Origin: QVMM01 sp047030855 | Lineage (GTDB): Bacteria; Bacteroidota; Bacteroidia; Bacteroidales; Dysgonomonadaceae | Direction of reading: 5' to 3' | DNA: 64,000 nucleotides | Assembly (NCBI GenBank): GCA_047030855.1 | Contig: JBKYIJ010000008.1 | Location: 1,612,001 to 1,676,000 of the forward strand | Program-made: the position numbers and the translations under genes | The notes under the pieces: generated by a model | What the model was told of the DNA's origin: nothing | Databases searched by the model: none | What the model saw: the letters and a program-made list of their open reading frames with translations, nothing else | In this document: piece by piece, positions 8,710 through 16,500 of the stretch | How positions within the stretch are numbered: position 1 is the first letter of the stretch | Layout: the number at the start of each line of letters is the position of its first letter

Positions 8710-9799
8710 ATGAAATATTTTAACCATGTAATACTATTGTTGCTGTTATTTTCTTTTCAGTCGTTGTCTGCTCAGAATACTGTGAAAATGAGTGCCGTAA
8801 AAAGCAATGACTATGGAGTTGCATATAGTTTGCCCAAGAGTGTCGTCGTCGTTAGGGCAACCATAACAAAAAAAAACAAAGAAGGCGGGTGAATTTTACC
8901 GCTTTGCCGAAAGATATTTGAACATCTCAAAACCTATTGTAGAAGATGAGGTGGTTTTTTCACTGGATAAGGTTGAAGTGGCTACAACAGGCGTTCCTGA
9001 TACGGAATCTTCGTATTTGGTAGAGTTCAAGTCTAATTCGGTAGCTCCTTTTGTAACCCTGACAAAAGACGGGCTGATTTGCGCGATTAACGAAGATGTC
9101 GATTTTCCTAAAGAACAGTTGTTTACCGAACTGCCCGTGCAGGAAAAAGAATCGAATGTCAATCCGAAAACATATCTGTCGGAAGAGATTCTTCGCGCAG
9201 GATCTTCTGCAAAGCAGGCGGAACTCATAGCTAAGCAAATATATCGCCTGAGAGAAAGCAAAACCAATATTCTGACAGGCGAAGCCGATAATATGCCTCC
9301 CGACGGCGAAGCGTACAAGCTTGTGATGAGCCAGATCGACGAACAGGAAAAAGCCCTTACCTCGATGTTTGCGGGAAGCCAGTCGTCAGAAACGATTGTT
9401 AAGGATTTTACCATAACGCCCGATGTCAATGATATTGATCGCCGCGTGATATTCCGTTTCTCTTCCAAACTTGGGGCTGTGGAGTCTAACGATTTGTCGG
9501 GTGCGCCTGTTTATCTGACGCTTAAGGGCAGAGAAAAGAAAGCCGATGTTACGATGAATGAGAAAGAACAAAAAGCTTGGAACGAAAAATTCTCGAAAGG
9601 CATTATTTATAATGTACCTGCCAAAGCTGATTTGAAGATCGAGTTTGATAATAAGGCACTCGTTCAGAAAGAATGCGATATCGTACAGTACGGAACTTTA
9701 GAGGTATTGACGCCAAAACAACTCGAATATAAAAAAGATGCACCTTTGAAAGTCTTGTTTTACCCGTATCTGGGTGCTGTCAAACAGATTATACAATAA
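8710..9799 (+). pseudogene. DUF4831 family exported protein, frameshifted in an A9 run
   Basis: The first frame gives a signal peptide (MKYFNHVILLLLLF to LSAQ) and a beta-rich start, then stops at 8890 shortly after the run A9 at 8868-8876. Removing one A joins it smoothly as KAGEFYRFAERYL to the following frame, for a 362-aa protein. The joined sequence has the DUF4831 layout, including SLDKVEV, the LPVQEKESN stretch and the later IFRFSSKLG. DUF4831 members are common, uncharacterised envelope proteins of Bacteroidales. The CYTH gene starts 7 bp downstream. Function unknown. Confidence 0.8.
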
Positions 9800-9806
9800 T
9801 GCATTA

Positions 9807-10287
9807 ATGGCTGTAGAAATAGAACGCAAATTTCTCGTAAAAGGCGATTTTAAAAAGTTTGCCGTTTCTCACGAAAGCATCAAGCAGGCTTATATTTCCA
9901 TCGATCCGAAAAGAAGTGTACGAATAAGAAAAAAAAGAAGAGAAAGCCTATATTACGATAAAAGGAGAAAGCGACAGCTCGGGGCTCAGCCGAATCGAGT
10001 GGGAGAGGGAAATCTCCGTCGCCGAAGCAGATCAACTGTTCTTGCTTTGTATTCCAAATACAATTATAGATAAAACAAGATATTATGTACCTGCCAATGA
10101 CGCTTTGACTTTTGAAGTGGATGAATTCCTCGGCAAAAATGAAGGGTTGGTTGTTGCGGAAATTGAGTTGAAAAGAGAAAATCAAAACATCTGTAAGCCT
10201 GACTGGCTCGGCGATGAGGTTACAGGCGATGCAAAATATTATAACTCGCAATTGGCAAGTTTTCCGTATAGTAAGTGGAAAATGTAA
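9807..10287 (+). pseudogene. CYTH domain protein (triphosphate tunnel metalloenzyme), frameshifted
   Basis: It begins MAVEIERKFLV, the ExExK hallmark of CYTH/TTM enzymes, which hydrolyse triphosphates such as inorganic tripolyphosphate with divalent metal. The frame breaks at the A8 run 9929-9936. With one A removed it continues KAYITIKGE ... IEWEREISVAEA, restoring the tunnel strands with alternating charged residues, and ends YSKWKM at 10287 (159 aa, the usual short bacterial length). Start 9807 is chosen because the ExExK motif must be at the N terminus. Last gene before the island boundary. Confidence 0.85.
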
Positions 10288-10470
10288 TGTCTGAAAATTT
10301 TGTCAATTTTTAAGGAATTTAAATTAAAAACATTGTTTTTTATACCTTGTATGGTTAAACTATTTTAATTATAGGAATATTGTTTAGAATGAGTTTGGAA
10401 AATATATAGTTTATATATATATTTGTATTGTGTTTTTCATAGTATTAGATTTAAGGTTAACAATGGAGAT

Positions 10471-10503
10471 TGGTTGTCGTGATGACAACCATTTCTTTTT
10501 TTT
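10471..10503 (+). terminator. Rho-independent terminator, downstream of the CYTH gene
   Basis: TGGTTGTC (10471-10478) and GACAACCA (10484-10491) form an 8-bp perfect stem with loop gtgat, followed by eight T residues at 10496-10503. The right half of this hairpin and its T tract are also the left 25-bp island repeat. Confidence 0.8.
10478..10502. repeat. Left 25-bp direct repeat (attL-like) of the Rhs island
   Basis: The 25 bp beginning CGTGATGACAACC and ending in T7 recur exactly at 27470-27494, 16,992 bp away in the same orientation. The left copy is part of a working-looking terminator. The right copy lacks the matching stem half and has no plus-strand gene to terminate. This fits integration of an element into a terminator, with the core duplicated at each end. 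Confidence 0.6.
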
Positions 10504-10941
10504 ATAACTTCCACATTTTCAGATACTATTTATTTAATGAAACCCCAATATATATACATAACACTATACATAAGGAAGATTAATACTATTATTTATTATA
10601 TAAGTAAATATACAGACTTTCTATAAATTATTCTACTTATAATCAATATGTTAAACAAATAAAACTATTATAGGTAAGATGACCTATGTACTACTTTACT
10701 TTTGAGTATACATAAAAACAGATTCACTCCTTAATGAATTCAATAGAAGTTTTAAATATCACTTGGAGATAATACCTTCAAACATCTTGAAGATTCATAA
10801 TATAATGTTTCTTTTGTTTTATCGCGTTGAATGCGTCTTATTTCAAATATAGACTAATCCAATATTGCCTCATATTGCTTCTCTGCAAGCGGCAGATCGA
10901 AACGATAGAAATTGTTCAGAACAATTATAATATACATTTTT

Positions 10942-11340
10942 TTATTCTATGAGCACTTCTTTTTGCAGATTGGTATAATTATATTTCCGTAAAATAGAAT
11001 CTATCTGCGCCCGGTACATAGGACCAAGTAAAATATTATCATATCCACATTCCAATTTTTCTCCATTTCCCCAGAAAGCATACCACCTTCTTTCTTCTTT
11101 TATGTTTTTCTCCCCCACGATAATATAATTGTTCCATTCATAGTTTTTGATGTCTTGCAATATAGAATCACTTTTACTTCCTTGACTACAGCCTATACAA
11201 TAACCATCCCATAATTGGGTATAATAATCGCCCCATGTCAGTTCGTAATAATCAACTATGTCTTTCCTTCCTAAACCTGTCCAGCAGGCCGAGAATAAAA
11301 ACAATAATCCAAAGGAGATTATACAATAACATTTTTCCAT
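10942..11340 (-). CDS. Small lipoprotein at the end of the Rhs island
   Basis: 132 aa from the start at 11340 (MEKCYCIISF). Hydrophobic leader with lipobox-like FLFSAC, then a tryptophan- and tyrosine-rich domain containing YYELTWGDYYTQLWDGY. The leader and the DNA upstream are nearly identical to those of the gene at 14443-14787, but the mature parts are unrelated. Its start lies next to the stop of the upstream membrane-protein gene. It may be an immunity or accessory protein of the neighbouring Rhs tips; no domain was recognised. Confidence 0.6.
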   Translation of the reverse strand: MEKCYCIISFGLLFLFSACWTGLGRKDIVDYYELTWGDYYTQLWDGYCIGCSQGSKSDSILQDIKNYEWNNYIIVGEKNIKEERRWYAFWGNGEKLECGYDNILLGPMYRAQIDSILRKYNYTNLQKEVLIE

Positions 11341-11347
11341 GATTTTT

Positions 11348-11719
11348 TTAAATAAAAAACACACATGCAGGTATTAGAATATATAATAGTGTAATAATAA
11401 TATTTATGAGACTATACTTTGAATACTTTTTCTTTTTTTCCATTAACACATTGATATCTATCTTTCCATAATATCTTATTTTAAAGATAAAGAGAAAGAT
11501 TGAACAAAATACAAGCGCAGCTAAATGAGGATTATCTCTAAAAATATGGATATTCAAAAAAGGTTCGACCTCTAAAGTAATACGAAATAAAGGAAAACCG
11601 CAATAAAGACTTAAATATAGAACAGCAGCAAGTTTTGCCCGGTCGGTTCCTGCATGGAGCGTTTTTGTCAAAAAAGCATATATCCTGATAAAAAAGAGAT
11701 CTATAAAATTCATTTCCAT
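11348..11719 (-). CDS. Small membrane protein, immunity candidate (copy b)
   Basis: 123 aa with about three hydrophobic segments. The N-terminal stretch FIRIYAFLTKTLHAGTDRAK is almost identical to that of the neighbour at 11729-12094, and the middle parts diverge, so the two are tandem duplicates. A third, frameshifted copy is at 14795-15162 and matches this one best over its C-terminal half. It lies directly downstream of an orphan Rhs tip, the usual place of a cognate immunity gene, and an integral membrane immunity protein would suit a membrane-targeting toxin. Function is inferred only from position. Confidence 0.6.
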   Translation of the reverse strand: MEMNFIDLFFIRIYAFLTKTLHAGTDRAKLAAVLYLSLYCGFPLFRITLEVEPFLNIHIFRDNPHLAALVFCSIFLFIFKIRYYGKIDINVLMEKKKKYSKYSLINIIITLLYILIPACVFFI

Positions 11720-11728
11720 TATTTTAAA

Positions 11729-12094
11729 TTAAAATAAGAAAAAATACAATGGTATTAAAATATATAGCAACGTAATCATAACATTGGCAAAACTATATTT
11801 AGAATATTCTTTTTTCTTTTCAATCAGCACATCTATATTTACCTTTCCGTAATATCTTCTTATAAAAATAAAAGCAAGAAAAATTAACAAAATAAATATA
11901 CATAAATAAGGCTTATCTTTAAGAATAGTAATTCCAAAATAAGGTTCTAATAACAAGGCTGTCCGAAAAATAAATAAATAAAAATAAGCACTTAAATATA
12001 AAACGGCAGCAAATTTTGCCCGGTCGGTTCCTGCATGGAGCGTTTTTGTCAAAAAAGCATATATTCTGATGAAAAAGAGATCTATAAAATTCAT
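11729..12094 (-). CDS. Small membrane protein, immunity candidate (copy a)
   Basis: 121 aa, paralogue of the gene at 11348-11719. It has the same N-terminal block with the GTDRAK motif, followed by hydrophobic segments (YLFIFRTALLLEPYFGI, LCIFILLIFLAFIFI and a C-terminal one). It begins 15 bp after the orphan tip ending at 12110, which suggests coupling to that tip. The duplicated pair a/b corresponds to a single gene in the second copy of this module at 14.8-15.2 kb. Confidence 0.6.
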   Translation of the reverse strand: MNFIDLFFIRIYAFLTKTLHAGTDRAKFAAVLYLSAYFYLFIFRTALLLEPYFGITILKDKPYLCIFILLIFLAFIFIRRYYGKVNIDVLIEKKKEYSKYSFANVMITLLYILIPLYFFLF

Positions 12095-12109
12095 TTTCGC
12101 TATGATAAT

Positions 12110-12772
12110 TTAGAATCCGAATCCGCTGAAATATCCCGCAGGATAATATTCGCCTGTTGTTGGATTCAGAGTATTGTTTAATGAATTCTGATTATTTATT
12201 ATATTTACCTTCATTTGACTTATATTAGGATCGGCTACTGTGCGGACATACATATAACTTACGCCTGCCTCCCAATAAAAAACACTTGTGCCAGTAACTG
12301 CAAAGTCAATTCCTGTAGATAAATTTTGGTTGCTTATATAATTATCTAAAGCAAATCCAAAAGACAAAAACCCTAAACCCTGCCCGATCATTCCCGGTAT
12401 TTTCACTTTCGATTTGGCTATATTTATGCCATACCTGTGTCCCTGAACGCCCCGGACATATTTACCGTTAGGCAGTTTGTTTACAATTGTCAAAGGTATG
12501 TTCTTTCCTGCCGAATTTACGTAATAACCCGGGATGAAAGGACGATTACCCGCATATATATTTGCACTGTATATACTGGCTGCATTTCCTGCGTGAGAAT
12601 TTAACCAATTCAGGTAATTCAAGTAATCAGGATCGGCTTCTTCCTCCTGTGATTTTCCTTCAACAACAATATCGTCAATCGTGTTGATTGTCAAATCATC
12701 GCCTCCCGGTCTTCTGTCAATAGTTTCGCCACTAGCATTCACATATATGGTATCGCATCCATTAATATCCAC
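12110..12772 (-). CDS. Orphan Rhs C-terminal tip, core lost
   Basis: 220 aa from GTG 12772. It is the same tip as that of 15178-15981 but starts just after the Rhs core, so the core seam and its ribosome-binding site are missing. Nearly identical to the other copy except for a 115-bp block (12278-12392). The tip has an acidic linker (EGKSQEEEADPDYLN), a region with PGYYVNSAGKNIPLT and GVQGHRYGINIA, a hydrophobic central part and the end YYPAGYFSGFGF. No catalytic motif was recognised; the hydrophobic centre could act at membranes. Probably untranslated or poorly translated. Confidence 0.65.
   Translation of the reverse strand: MDINGCDTIYVNASGETIDRRPGGDDLTINTIDDIVVEGKSQEEEADPDYLNYLNWLNSHAGNAASIYSANIYAGNRPFIPGYYVNSAGKNIPLTIVNKLPNGKYVRGVQGHRYGINIAKSKVKIPGMIGQGLGFLSFGFALDNYISNQNLSTGIDFAVTGTSVFYWEAGVSYMYVRTVADPNISQMKVNIINNQNSLNNTLNPTTGEYYPAGYFSGFGF
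12278..12392. repeat. 115-bp variable block in orphan tip copy 1
   Basis: Identity between the two orphan-tip copies drops sharply after the shared cctcccaata and returns at cccggtattttcac. The corresponding block in the other copy is 15346-15460, also 115 bp. It encodes about 38 residues of the hydrophobic centre of the tip. Confidence 0.7.
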
Positions 12773-12825
12773 ATATTTTATAATTATATGGATTTATTAA
12801 AGTATCCCCTCTTCAGCAACAAAAT

Positions 12826-13251
12826 TTAATTAGATGTATCCTTCTTATTGATTATTTTCTTTAATATAAAATAAAATACTTCCCCATTTCTGTAAACGAA
12901 TATAGAATCACTTTTTTGTGGTTTATAGACAGAATCATTAATTGTAATAAAATCTACAATATCAGGCACTTCATAAAGGTAATTCCTAGTTATACCTCCA
13001 AGTGAAAATTTACCTCCATTTGATAAATCTATTAAAAATACTCCATGATAATATCTGTTCATACTTTGCTGTTTTCTTATTACACATCCCTCAATATTTT
13101 CATCATAATCTATAGTCGGATAATTTTCTTTGTAAACTTTGTATTCTTCTTTATCTTTATTTCCATCTACTATCGTTTTATTTAAAGAAATAAAAAATAC
13201 GATCAAAAAGAAGAACAATAATACTAAATAAAAATAAAATTTATTACTCAT
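12826..13251 (-). CDS. Membrane-anchored immunity candidate for the 13.3-kb tip
   Basis: 141 aa. One N-terminal transmembrane segment (YFYLVLLFFFLIVFFISL) followed by a soluble domain with YPTIDYDENIEGCVI and a lysine-rich end. It starts 15 bp after the orphan Rhs tip 13267-14034, the position expected for its immunity protein. The layout (N-terminal anchor plus ~110-residue domain) resembles the candidate at 17617-18090, although the two show no obvious sequence similarity. Very AT-rich. No family recognised. Confidence 0.55.
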   Translation of the reverse strand: MSNKFYFYLVLLFFFLIVFFISLNKTIVDGNKDKEEYKVYKENYPTIDYDENIEGCVIRKQQSMNRYYHGVFLIDLSNGGKFSLGGITRNYLYEVPDIVDFITINDSVYKPQKSDSIFVYRNGEVFYFILKKIINKKDTSN

Positions 13252-13266
13252 AACCGTAATTGATGA

Positions 13267-14034
13267 TTATCTATATCTTTGATTAAAGGCCGGATATTGA
13301 TTTTTATTAGATGTATTTCGATCTTGACGAAGCTTAGAGGTTGTTGTTCCAGTCGATATACTCATGGGCAATCCTAAACCTATACCTAATGAGATTGTTC
13401 TTCCTTTTAATATTCCATCACTGGTTTTTGATTTAGATGAACCAAAACTCATAGATCCGATAAATACTCCAACAGAAGAACTTTCAAAAGTAGATTTCCC
13501 TTCAAATGAATGAACTCCAAATGTTTCTATATCGCCAATATATGAATAAAGCGTGTAATTATAATTACCTCCTATATTTAAGCCTCCTACACCCTGTTGT
13601 ATATCATTTAAATATATTTTCTTTCCTTCATCTGGACCTTTCAAAATTTCTACAACATAATTAGGAGTCCCTTCTATTGACATCCCAGCTTCTGTGATAA
13701 CTGTTATACTATAACCTTTTGCAACTGTTCCATTTCCGGGTTTTTGTATAGCTTTAGTTTCGACTGTTACTTCTGGCAAAGGATTATCAACAACTATAAT
13801 GTCATCACCTCCTCGTAAATTTGCTTGAACTTGAAAATCCTTATTATCCATATTATAAGCGACATGAGTAGTGTCCATTCCTGTTGGATCTATAACAATT
13901 AATGGATTATTGGCACAATACGCATACGGACTGATAGAATAATATTTTTCCGCCAATGGATCCACCGTATGGAATCTGCCGAGCAGCGGATCATACATGC
14001 GGGCATCGAAATCATACCAGTTCAATCCGTGCAT
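13267..14034 (-). CDS. Orphan Rhs core end plus C-terminal tip
   Basis: 255 aa from ATG 14034. Residues 1-53 are the end of the Rhs-associated core (HGLNWYDFDARMYDPLLGRF, then DPLAEKYY and the NNPLIVIDPTG end). The frame is open upstream to a stop near 14122 and reads VNPHVQLFKHGGKEFDQ, so a little more core is preserved than in the other orphans. The tip (about residues 54-255) is glycine/serine rich with GIGLGLPMSISTGTTTSK near the end and no catalytic motif I recognise. AAGGAG lies 9 nt before the ATG. Followed by a membrane-anchored immunity candidate. Confidence 0.7.
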   Translation of the reverse strand: MHGLNWYDFDARMYDPLLGRFHTVDPLAEKYYSISPYAYCANNPLIVIDPTGMDTTHVAYNMDNKDFQVQANLRGGDDIIVVDNPLPEVTVETKAIQKPGNGTVAKGYSITVITEAGMSIEGTPNYVVEILKGPDEGKKIYLNDIQQGVGGLNIGGNYNYTLYSYIGDIETFGVHSFEGKSTFESSSVGVFIGSMSFGSSKSKTSDGILKGRTISLGIGLGLPMSISTGTTTSKLRQDRNTSNKNQYPAFNQRYR

Positions 14035-14049
14035 CTGGTCGAACTCCTT
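13937..14049. repeat. Rhs core seam, copy 3
   Basis: About 113 bp highly similar to 15886-15997 and 18776-18887. It encodes KEFDQMHGLNWYDF(D/H)ARM through DPLAEKYY on the minus strand. GC content is clearly higher than in the AT-rich tips around it, as expected for a conserved recombination seam. Confidence 0.8.
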
Positions 14050-14142
14050 ACCTCCATGTTTGAACAGCTGTACATGGGGATTAACATCCTTACGAATTTT
14101 TTGAGCTGTTGAGAATGATTTCTAATAGCATTGTTGCAACAT

Positions 14143-14430
14143 TTATTTGATTTTAGAATTTTTCTGCTCTAAGTCAATAAGATTTTGCAGTTCTTTGGCT
14201 ATTTCCTTGCATTTATAATAATCTCCAGTTACTCCAATTTCATTTTGTTCAATTTGATATAAATATTGTGCAACATTATCAATAGTATTCTCATTTATCA
14301 AAATAGTTATAATTTTTCCAATATAATCGTCATACTCGTTCTCTAGTTTTTTATTATTGTTTACTCCTATTGGATCCCACTTATAGAACAAAATATACCT
14401 AATATCTTCAATCAATTTTGCTGTTTTCAT
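14143..14430 (-). CDS. DUF1871-like immunity protein candidate
   Basis: 95 aa, cytoplasmic, all-helical in appearance. The motif YKWDPIGVNN followed by EYDDYIGKI resembles the WDPxGV...EYDxY pattern of DUF1871-like proteins found next to polymorphic toxins (from memory). It starts 12 bp after the toxin-like gene 14443-14787, the standard toxin-immunity order. Likely neutralises that BECR/DUF4258-like domain. Family call moderate, immunity role inferred. Confidence 0.6.
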   Translation of the reverse strand: MKTAKLIEDIRYILFYKWDPIGVNNNKKLENEYDDYIGKIITILINENTIDNVAQYLYQIEQNEIGVTGDYYKCKEIAKELQNLIDLEQKNSKIK

Positions 14431-14442
14431 AATTATTCATCA

Positions 14443-14787
14443 TTATTTTATCATTTTTAAAAAGGATGTAACTTCTACATCAAACATTGAAGCAGGATAT
14501 GTTGTAATAACTTTTCCACTTGAATTCAAAACAACTCCAGCTTCATTTGTTAGATAGAGATAAGTTCCATTACTTTGTTTTAGAACTGCCACTGGATTAC
14601 CAATTGTCTTTTGAATAATTGATGTCGACACCCCTCTTGTTATTACTTGATTTAATGCATGTTTTGAAAAAGAAGATATTTTGATACCTGGGTTTTTTAC
14701 GAGAGTGCCCAATTTTCCTAAACCTGTCCAGCAGGCAGAGAATAAAAACAATAATCCAAATGAGATTATACAATAACATTTTTCCAT
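14443..14787 (-). CDS. Lipoprotein leader fused to a BECR/DUF4258-like toxin domain
   Basis: 114 aa from ATG 14787. Residues 1-24 (MEKCYCIISF to SACWTGLG) are the lipoprotein leader also found at 10942-11340. The rest is unrelated to that gene and reads FSKHALNQVITRGVS, then GNPVAVLKQSNGTYLYL, and VVLNSSGKVITTYPAS. This is the His-x-x-x-(x)-x-R-G ... G(R)Y ... T(V)xxxxGKxxTxxP layout of RNase-like toxin tips of the BECR/DUF4258 kind, which usually sit at the end of Rhs or CDI proteins. A displaced tip seems to have landed in the lipoprotein gene just after its leader. Followed by a DUF1871-like immunity candidate. Confidence 0.6.
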   Translation of the reverse strand: MEKCYCIISFGLLFLFSACWTGLGKLGTLVKNPGIKISSFSKHALNQVITRGVSTSIIQKTIGNPVAVLKQSNGTYLYLTNEAGVVLNSSGKVITTYPASMFDVEVTSFLKMIK

Positions 14788-15162
14788 GATTTTTTTAAAT
14801 AAAAAACACACATGCAGGTATTAGAATATATAATAGTGTAATAATAATATTTATGAGACTATACTTTGAATACTTTTTCTTTTTTTTCCATTAACACATC
14901 GATATCTATCTTTTCATAATATCTTATTTTAAAGATAAAAAAAATTACTGAACCTAACACAAGCAATCCTAAGGCTGATTTATCTCTAAAAATATGAATA
15001 TTCAAAAAAGGTTCTACCTCTAAAGTAATACGATATAAAGGAAAAGCACAATAAAGACATAAGTATGAAACAGCAGCAAGTTTTGCCCGGTCGGTTCCTG
15101 CATGAAGCGTTTTTGTCAAAAAAACATATATTCTGATAAAAAAAGAGATCTATAAAATTCAT
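14710..15162. repeat. Duplicated module: lipoprotein leader plus membrane-protein gene
   Basis: The stretch from the shared leader (cctaaacctgtccagcagg) through the small membrane-protein gene closely matches the region at 11270-11720, while its outermost ~40 bp match the DNA at 12060-12100 instead. The second module therefore has one membrane-protein gene where the first has two. Confidence 0.7.
14795..15162 (-). pseudogene. Membrane immunity candidate, copy c, frameshifted twice
   Basis: Third copy of the family at 11348-11719 and 11729-12094. Starting at ATG 15162 it reads MNFIDLFF, then shifts at an A7 run (15138-15144, where the intact copy has GA5), and shifts again at the T8 run 14880-14887 (intact copy has T7). 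Between the shifts the frame encodes TLHAGTDRAKLAAVSYL and FLNIHIFRDK as in copy b. The paralogue comparison shows both changes are single-base gains. It lies between an orphan Rhs tip and the toxin-lipoprotein fusion. Confidence 0.7.
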
Positions 15163-15177
15163 TTTCGCTATGATAAT

Positions 15178-15981
15178 TTAGAATCCGAATCCGCTGAAAT
15201 ATCCCGCAGGATAATATTCGCCTGTTGTTGGATTTAGAGTATTGTTTAATGAATTCTGATTATTTATTATATTTACCTTCATTTGACTTATATTAGGATC
15301 GGCTACTGTGCGGACATACATATAACTTACGCCTGCCTCCCAATATATAACGCTTGTAGCAGAAATTACAAGATCAACTCCATTAGATAAGTTTGGATCA
15401 TGAAGCATATTATAACCACCTAAGAAAGTAGAAAGCAATGCTGTAGCTTGTCCCAGACTTCCCGGTATTTTCACTTTCGATTTGGCTATATTTATGCCAT
15501 ACCTGTGTCCCTGAACGCCCCGGACATATTTACCGTTAGGCAGTTTGTTTACAATTGTCAAAGGTATGTTCTTTCCTGCCGAATTTACGTAATAACCCGG
15601 GATGAAAGGACGATTACCCTCATATATATTTGCACTGTATATACTGATTGCATTTCCTGCGTGAGAATTTAACCAATTCAGGTAATTCAAGTAATCAGGA
15701 TCGGCTTCTTCCTCCTGTGATTTTCCTTCAACAACAATATCGTCAATCGTGTTGATTGTCAAATCATCGCCTCTCGGTCTTCTGTCAATAGTTTCGCCAC
15801 TAGCATTCACATATATGGTATCACATCCATTAATATCCACATATTTCAGTGGGTTATTCATACAATACGCATACGGAGATATTGAATAATATTTCTCTGC
15901 CAATGGATCAACCGTATGGAATCTGCCAAGCAGCGGATCATACATGCGGGCATGGAAGTCATACCAGTTCAATCCGTGCAT
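15178..15981 (-). CDS. Orphan Rhs core end plus C-terminal tip (copy 2)
   Basis: 267 aa from ATG 15981. It begins within the Rhs core at MHGLNWYDFHARMYDPLLG, passes the SPYAYCMNNPLKYVDINGC core end, and continues with the tip also found at 12110-12772. Upstream of the seam the DNA is unrelated to Rhs, so the break lies at the codons for KEFDQ. AAGGAG ends 9 nt before the ATG and could serve as a ribosome-binding site. The centre of the tip (DNA 15346-15460) differs from copy 1, whereas the flanks are nearly identical. No enzyme motif seen. The following immunity gene is broken. Confidence 0.7.
   Translation of the reverse strand: MHGLNWYDFHARMYDPLLGRFHTVDPLAEKYYSISPYAYCMNNPLKYVDINGCDTIYVNASGETIDRRPRGDDLTINTIDDIVVEGKSQEEEADPDYLNYLNWLNSHAGNAISIYSANIYEGNRPFIPGYYVNSAGKNIPLTIVNKLPNGKYVRGVQGHRYGINIAKSKVKIPGSLGQATALLSTFLGGYNMLHDPNLSNGVDLVISATSVIYWEAGVSYMYVRTVADPNISQMKVNIINNQNSLNNTLNPTTGEYYPAGYFSGFGF
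15346..15460. repeat. 115-bp variable block in orphan tip copy 2
   Basis: Counterpart of 12278-12392: equal in length but only loosely similar, between flanks that are nearly identical for hundreds of bases. It encodes the GQATALLSTFLGGYN region. Confidence 0.7.
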
Positions 15982-15997
15982 CTGATCGAACTCCTTG
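15886..15997. repeat. Rhs core seam, copy 2
   Basis: About 112 bp matching 18776-18887 and 13937-14049 with a few substitutions. Similarity ends at the aactccttg (minus strand CAAGGAGTT), marking where the orphan tip was cut from its core. Confidence 0.8.
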
Positions 15998-16069
15998 TTT
16001 CATATAATATCTATTGCTTGTAATTTGGATATTGTATTGTATCAACATTTTTTAAACTGTCCAATTCAT

Positions 16070-16489
16070 TTAATATAGAATTAAAAAAGCTTCTATATCC
16101 ATATTAAGTGTCTCATCCATCTTTCTTAATTTTCTTTCCAAGAAGAAAACTCTCAAAAATTTTGAATAATTTAAATTATCTTTATTATCATGGTACCACT
16201 TTTTTATATTACACAAATCAAACCAATTTATCATTGGTATTGGGCATAATATCTCTTGTTGTTTCAAATCGAAGTTGGCAATATTATCAACTGTCATTAA
16301 GAAATCTAAATCGTCTCCCGATGGAATAAACCTAGTTGTATCTTTTTCTAATCCAAAGGCAATTAATTCTTTTTCAATAGAATTAATATGTGTCCTAAAA
16401 ATAGAGTCTACATTTATTTTTAGACTATCATTAGCATAAGTTTTAAAAATAAAAATACTACATAATAAAATTGTTACTGGTAGCTTCAT
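16070..16489 (-). CDS. Small exported protein, immunity candidate
   Basis: 139 aa with a signal peptide (MKLPVTILLCSIFIFKTYAN). The mature part has no recognised domain; it contains FIPSGDDLDFLMTVDNI and a lysine-rich helix FLERKLRKMDETLN. It follows the tip fragment ending at 16501 by 11 bp, so it may be that tip's immunity partner acting outside the cytoplasm. AT-rich like the other island genes. Confidence 0.5.
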   Translation of the reverse strand: MKLPVTILLCSIFIFKTYANDSLKINVDSIFRTHINSIEKELIAFGLEKDTTRFIPSGDDLDFLMTVDNIANFDLKQQEILCPIPMINWFDLCNIKKWYHDNKDNLNYSKFLRVFFLERKLRKMDETLNMDIEAFLILY

Positions 16490-16500
16490 AATAATATTTT

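Larger units (their letters stand above)
10288..10941. other. 654-bp AT-rich intergenic region at the left island edge
   Basis: It contains the terminator and att-like repeat at 10471-10503. The remainder is AT-rich and I see no intact gene. On the minus strand around 10800-10935 one frame reads NNFYRFDLPLAEKQYEAILD and then a TAG, with protein-like composition (FEIRRIQRDKTKE) beyond it. This may be a decayed coding remnant, but no family was recognised. Confidence 0.5.

Noticed and set aside
10288..10941. tRNA or small RNA gene as the integration target of the island
   Set aside because: No cloverleaf or other recognisable RNA was seen; the repeat falls on a protein-gene terminator.
14597..14779. 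60-aa open frame overlapping the toxin-lipoprotein gene
   Set aside because: Same strand, alternative frame, no protein-like pattern; the 14443-14787 frame carries the leader and toxin motifs.
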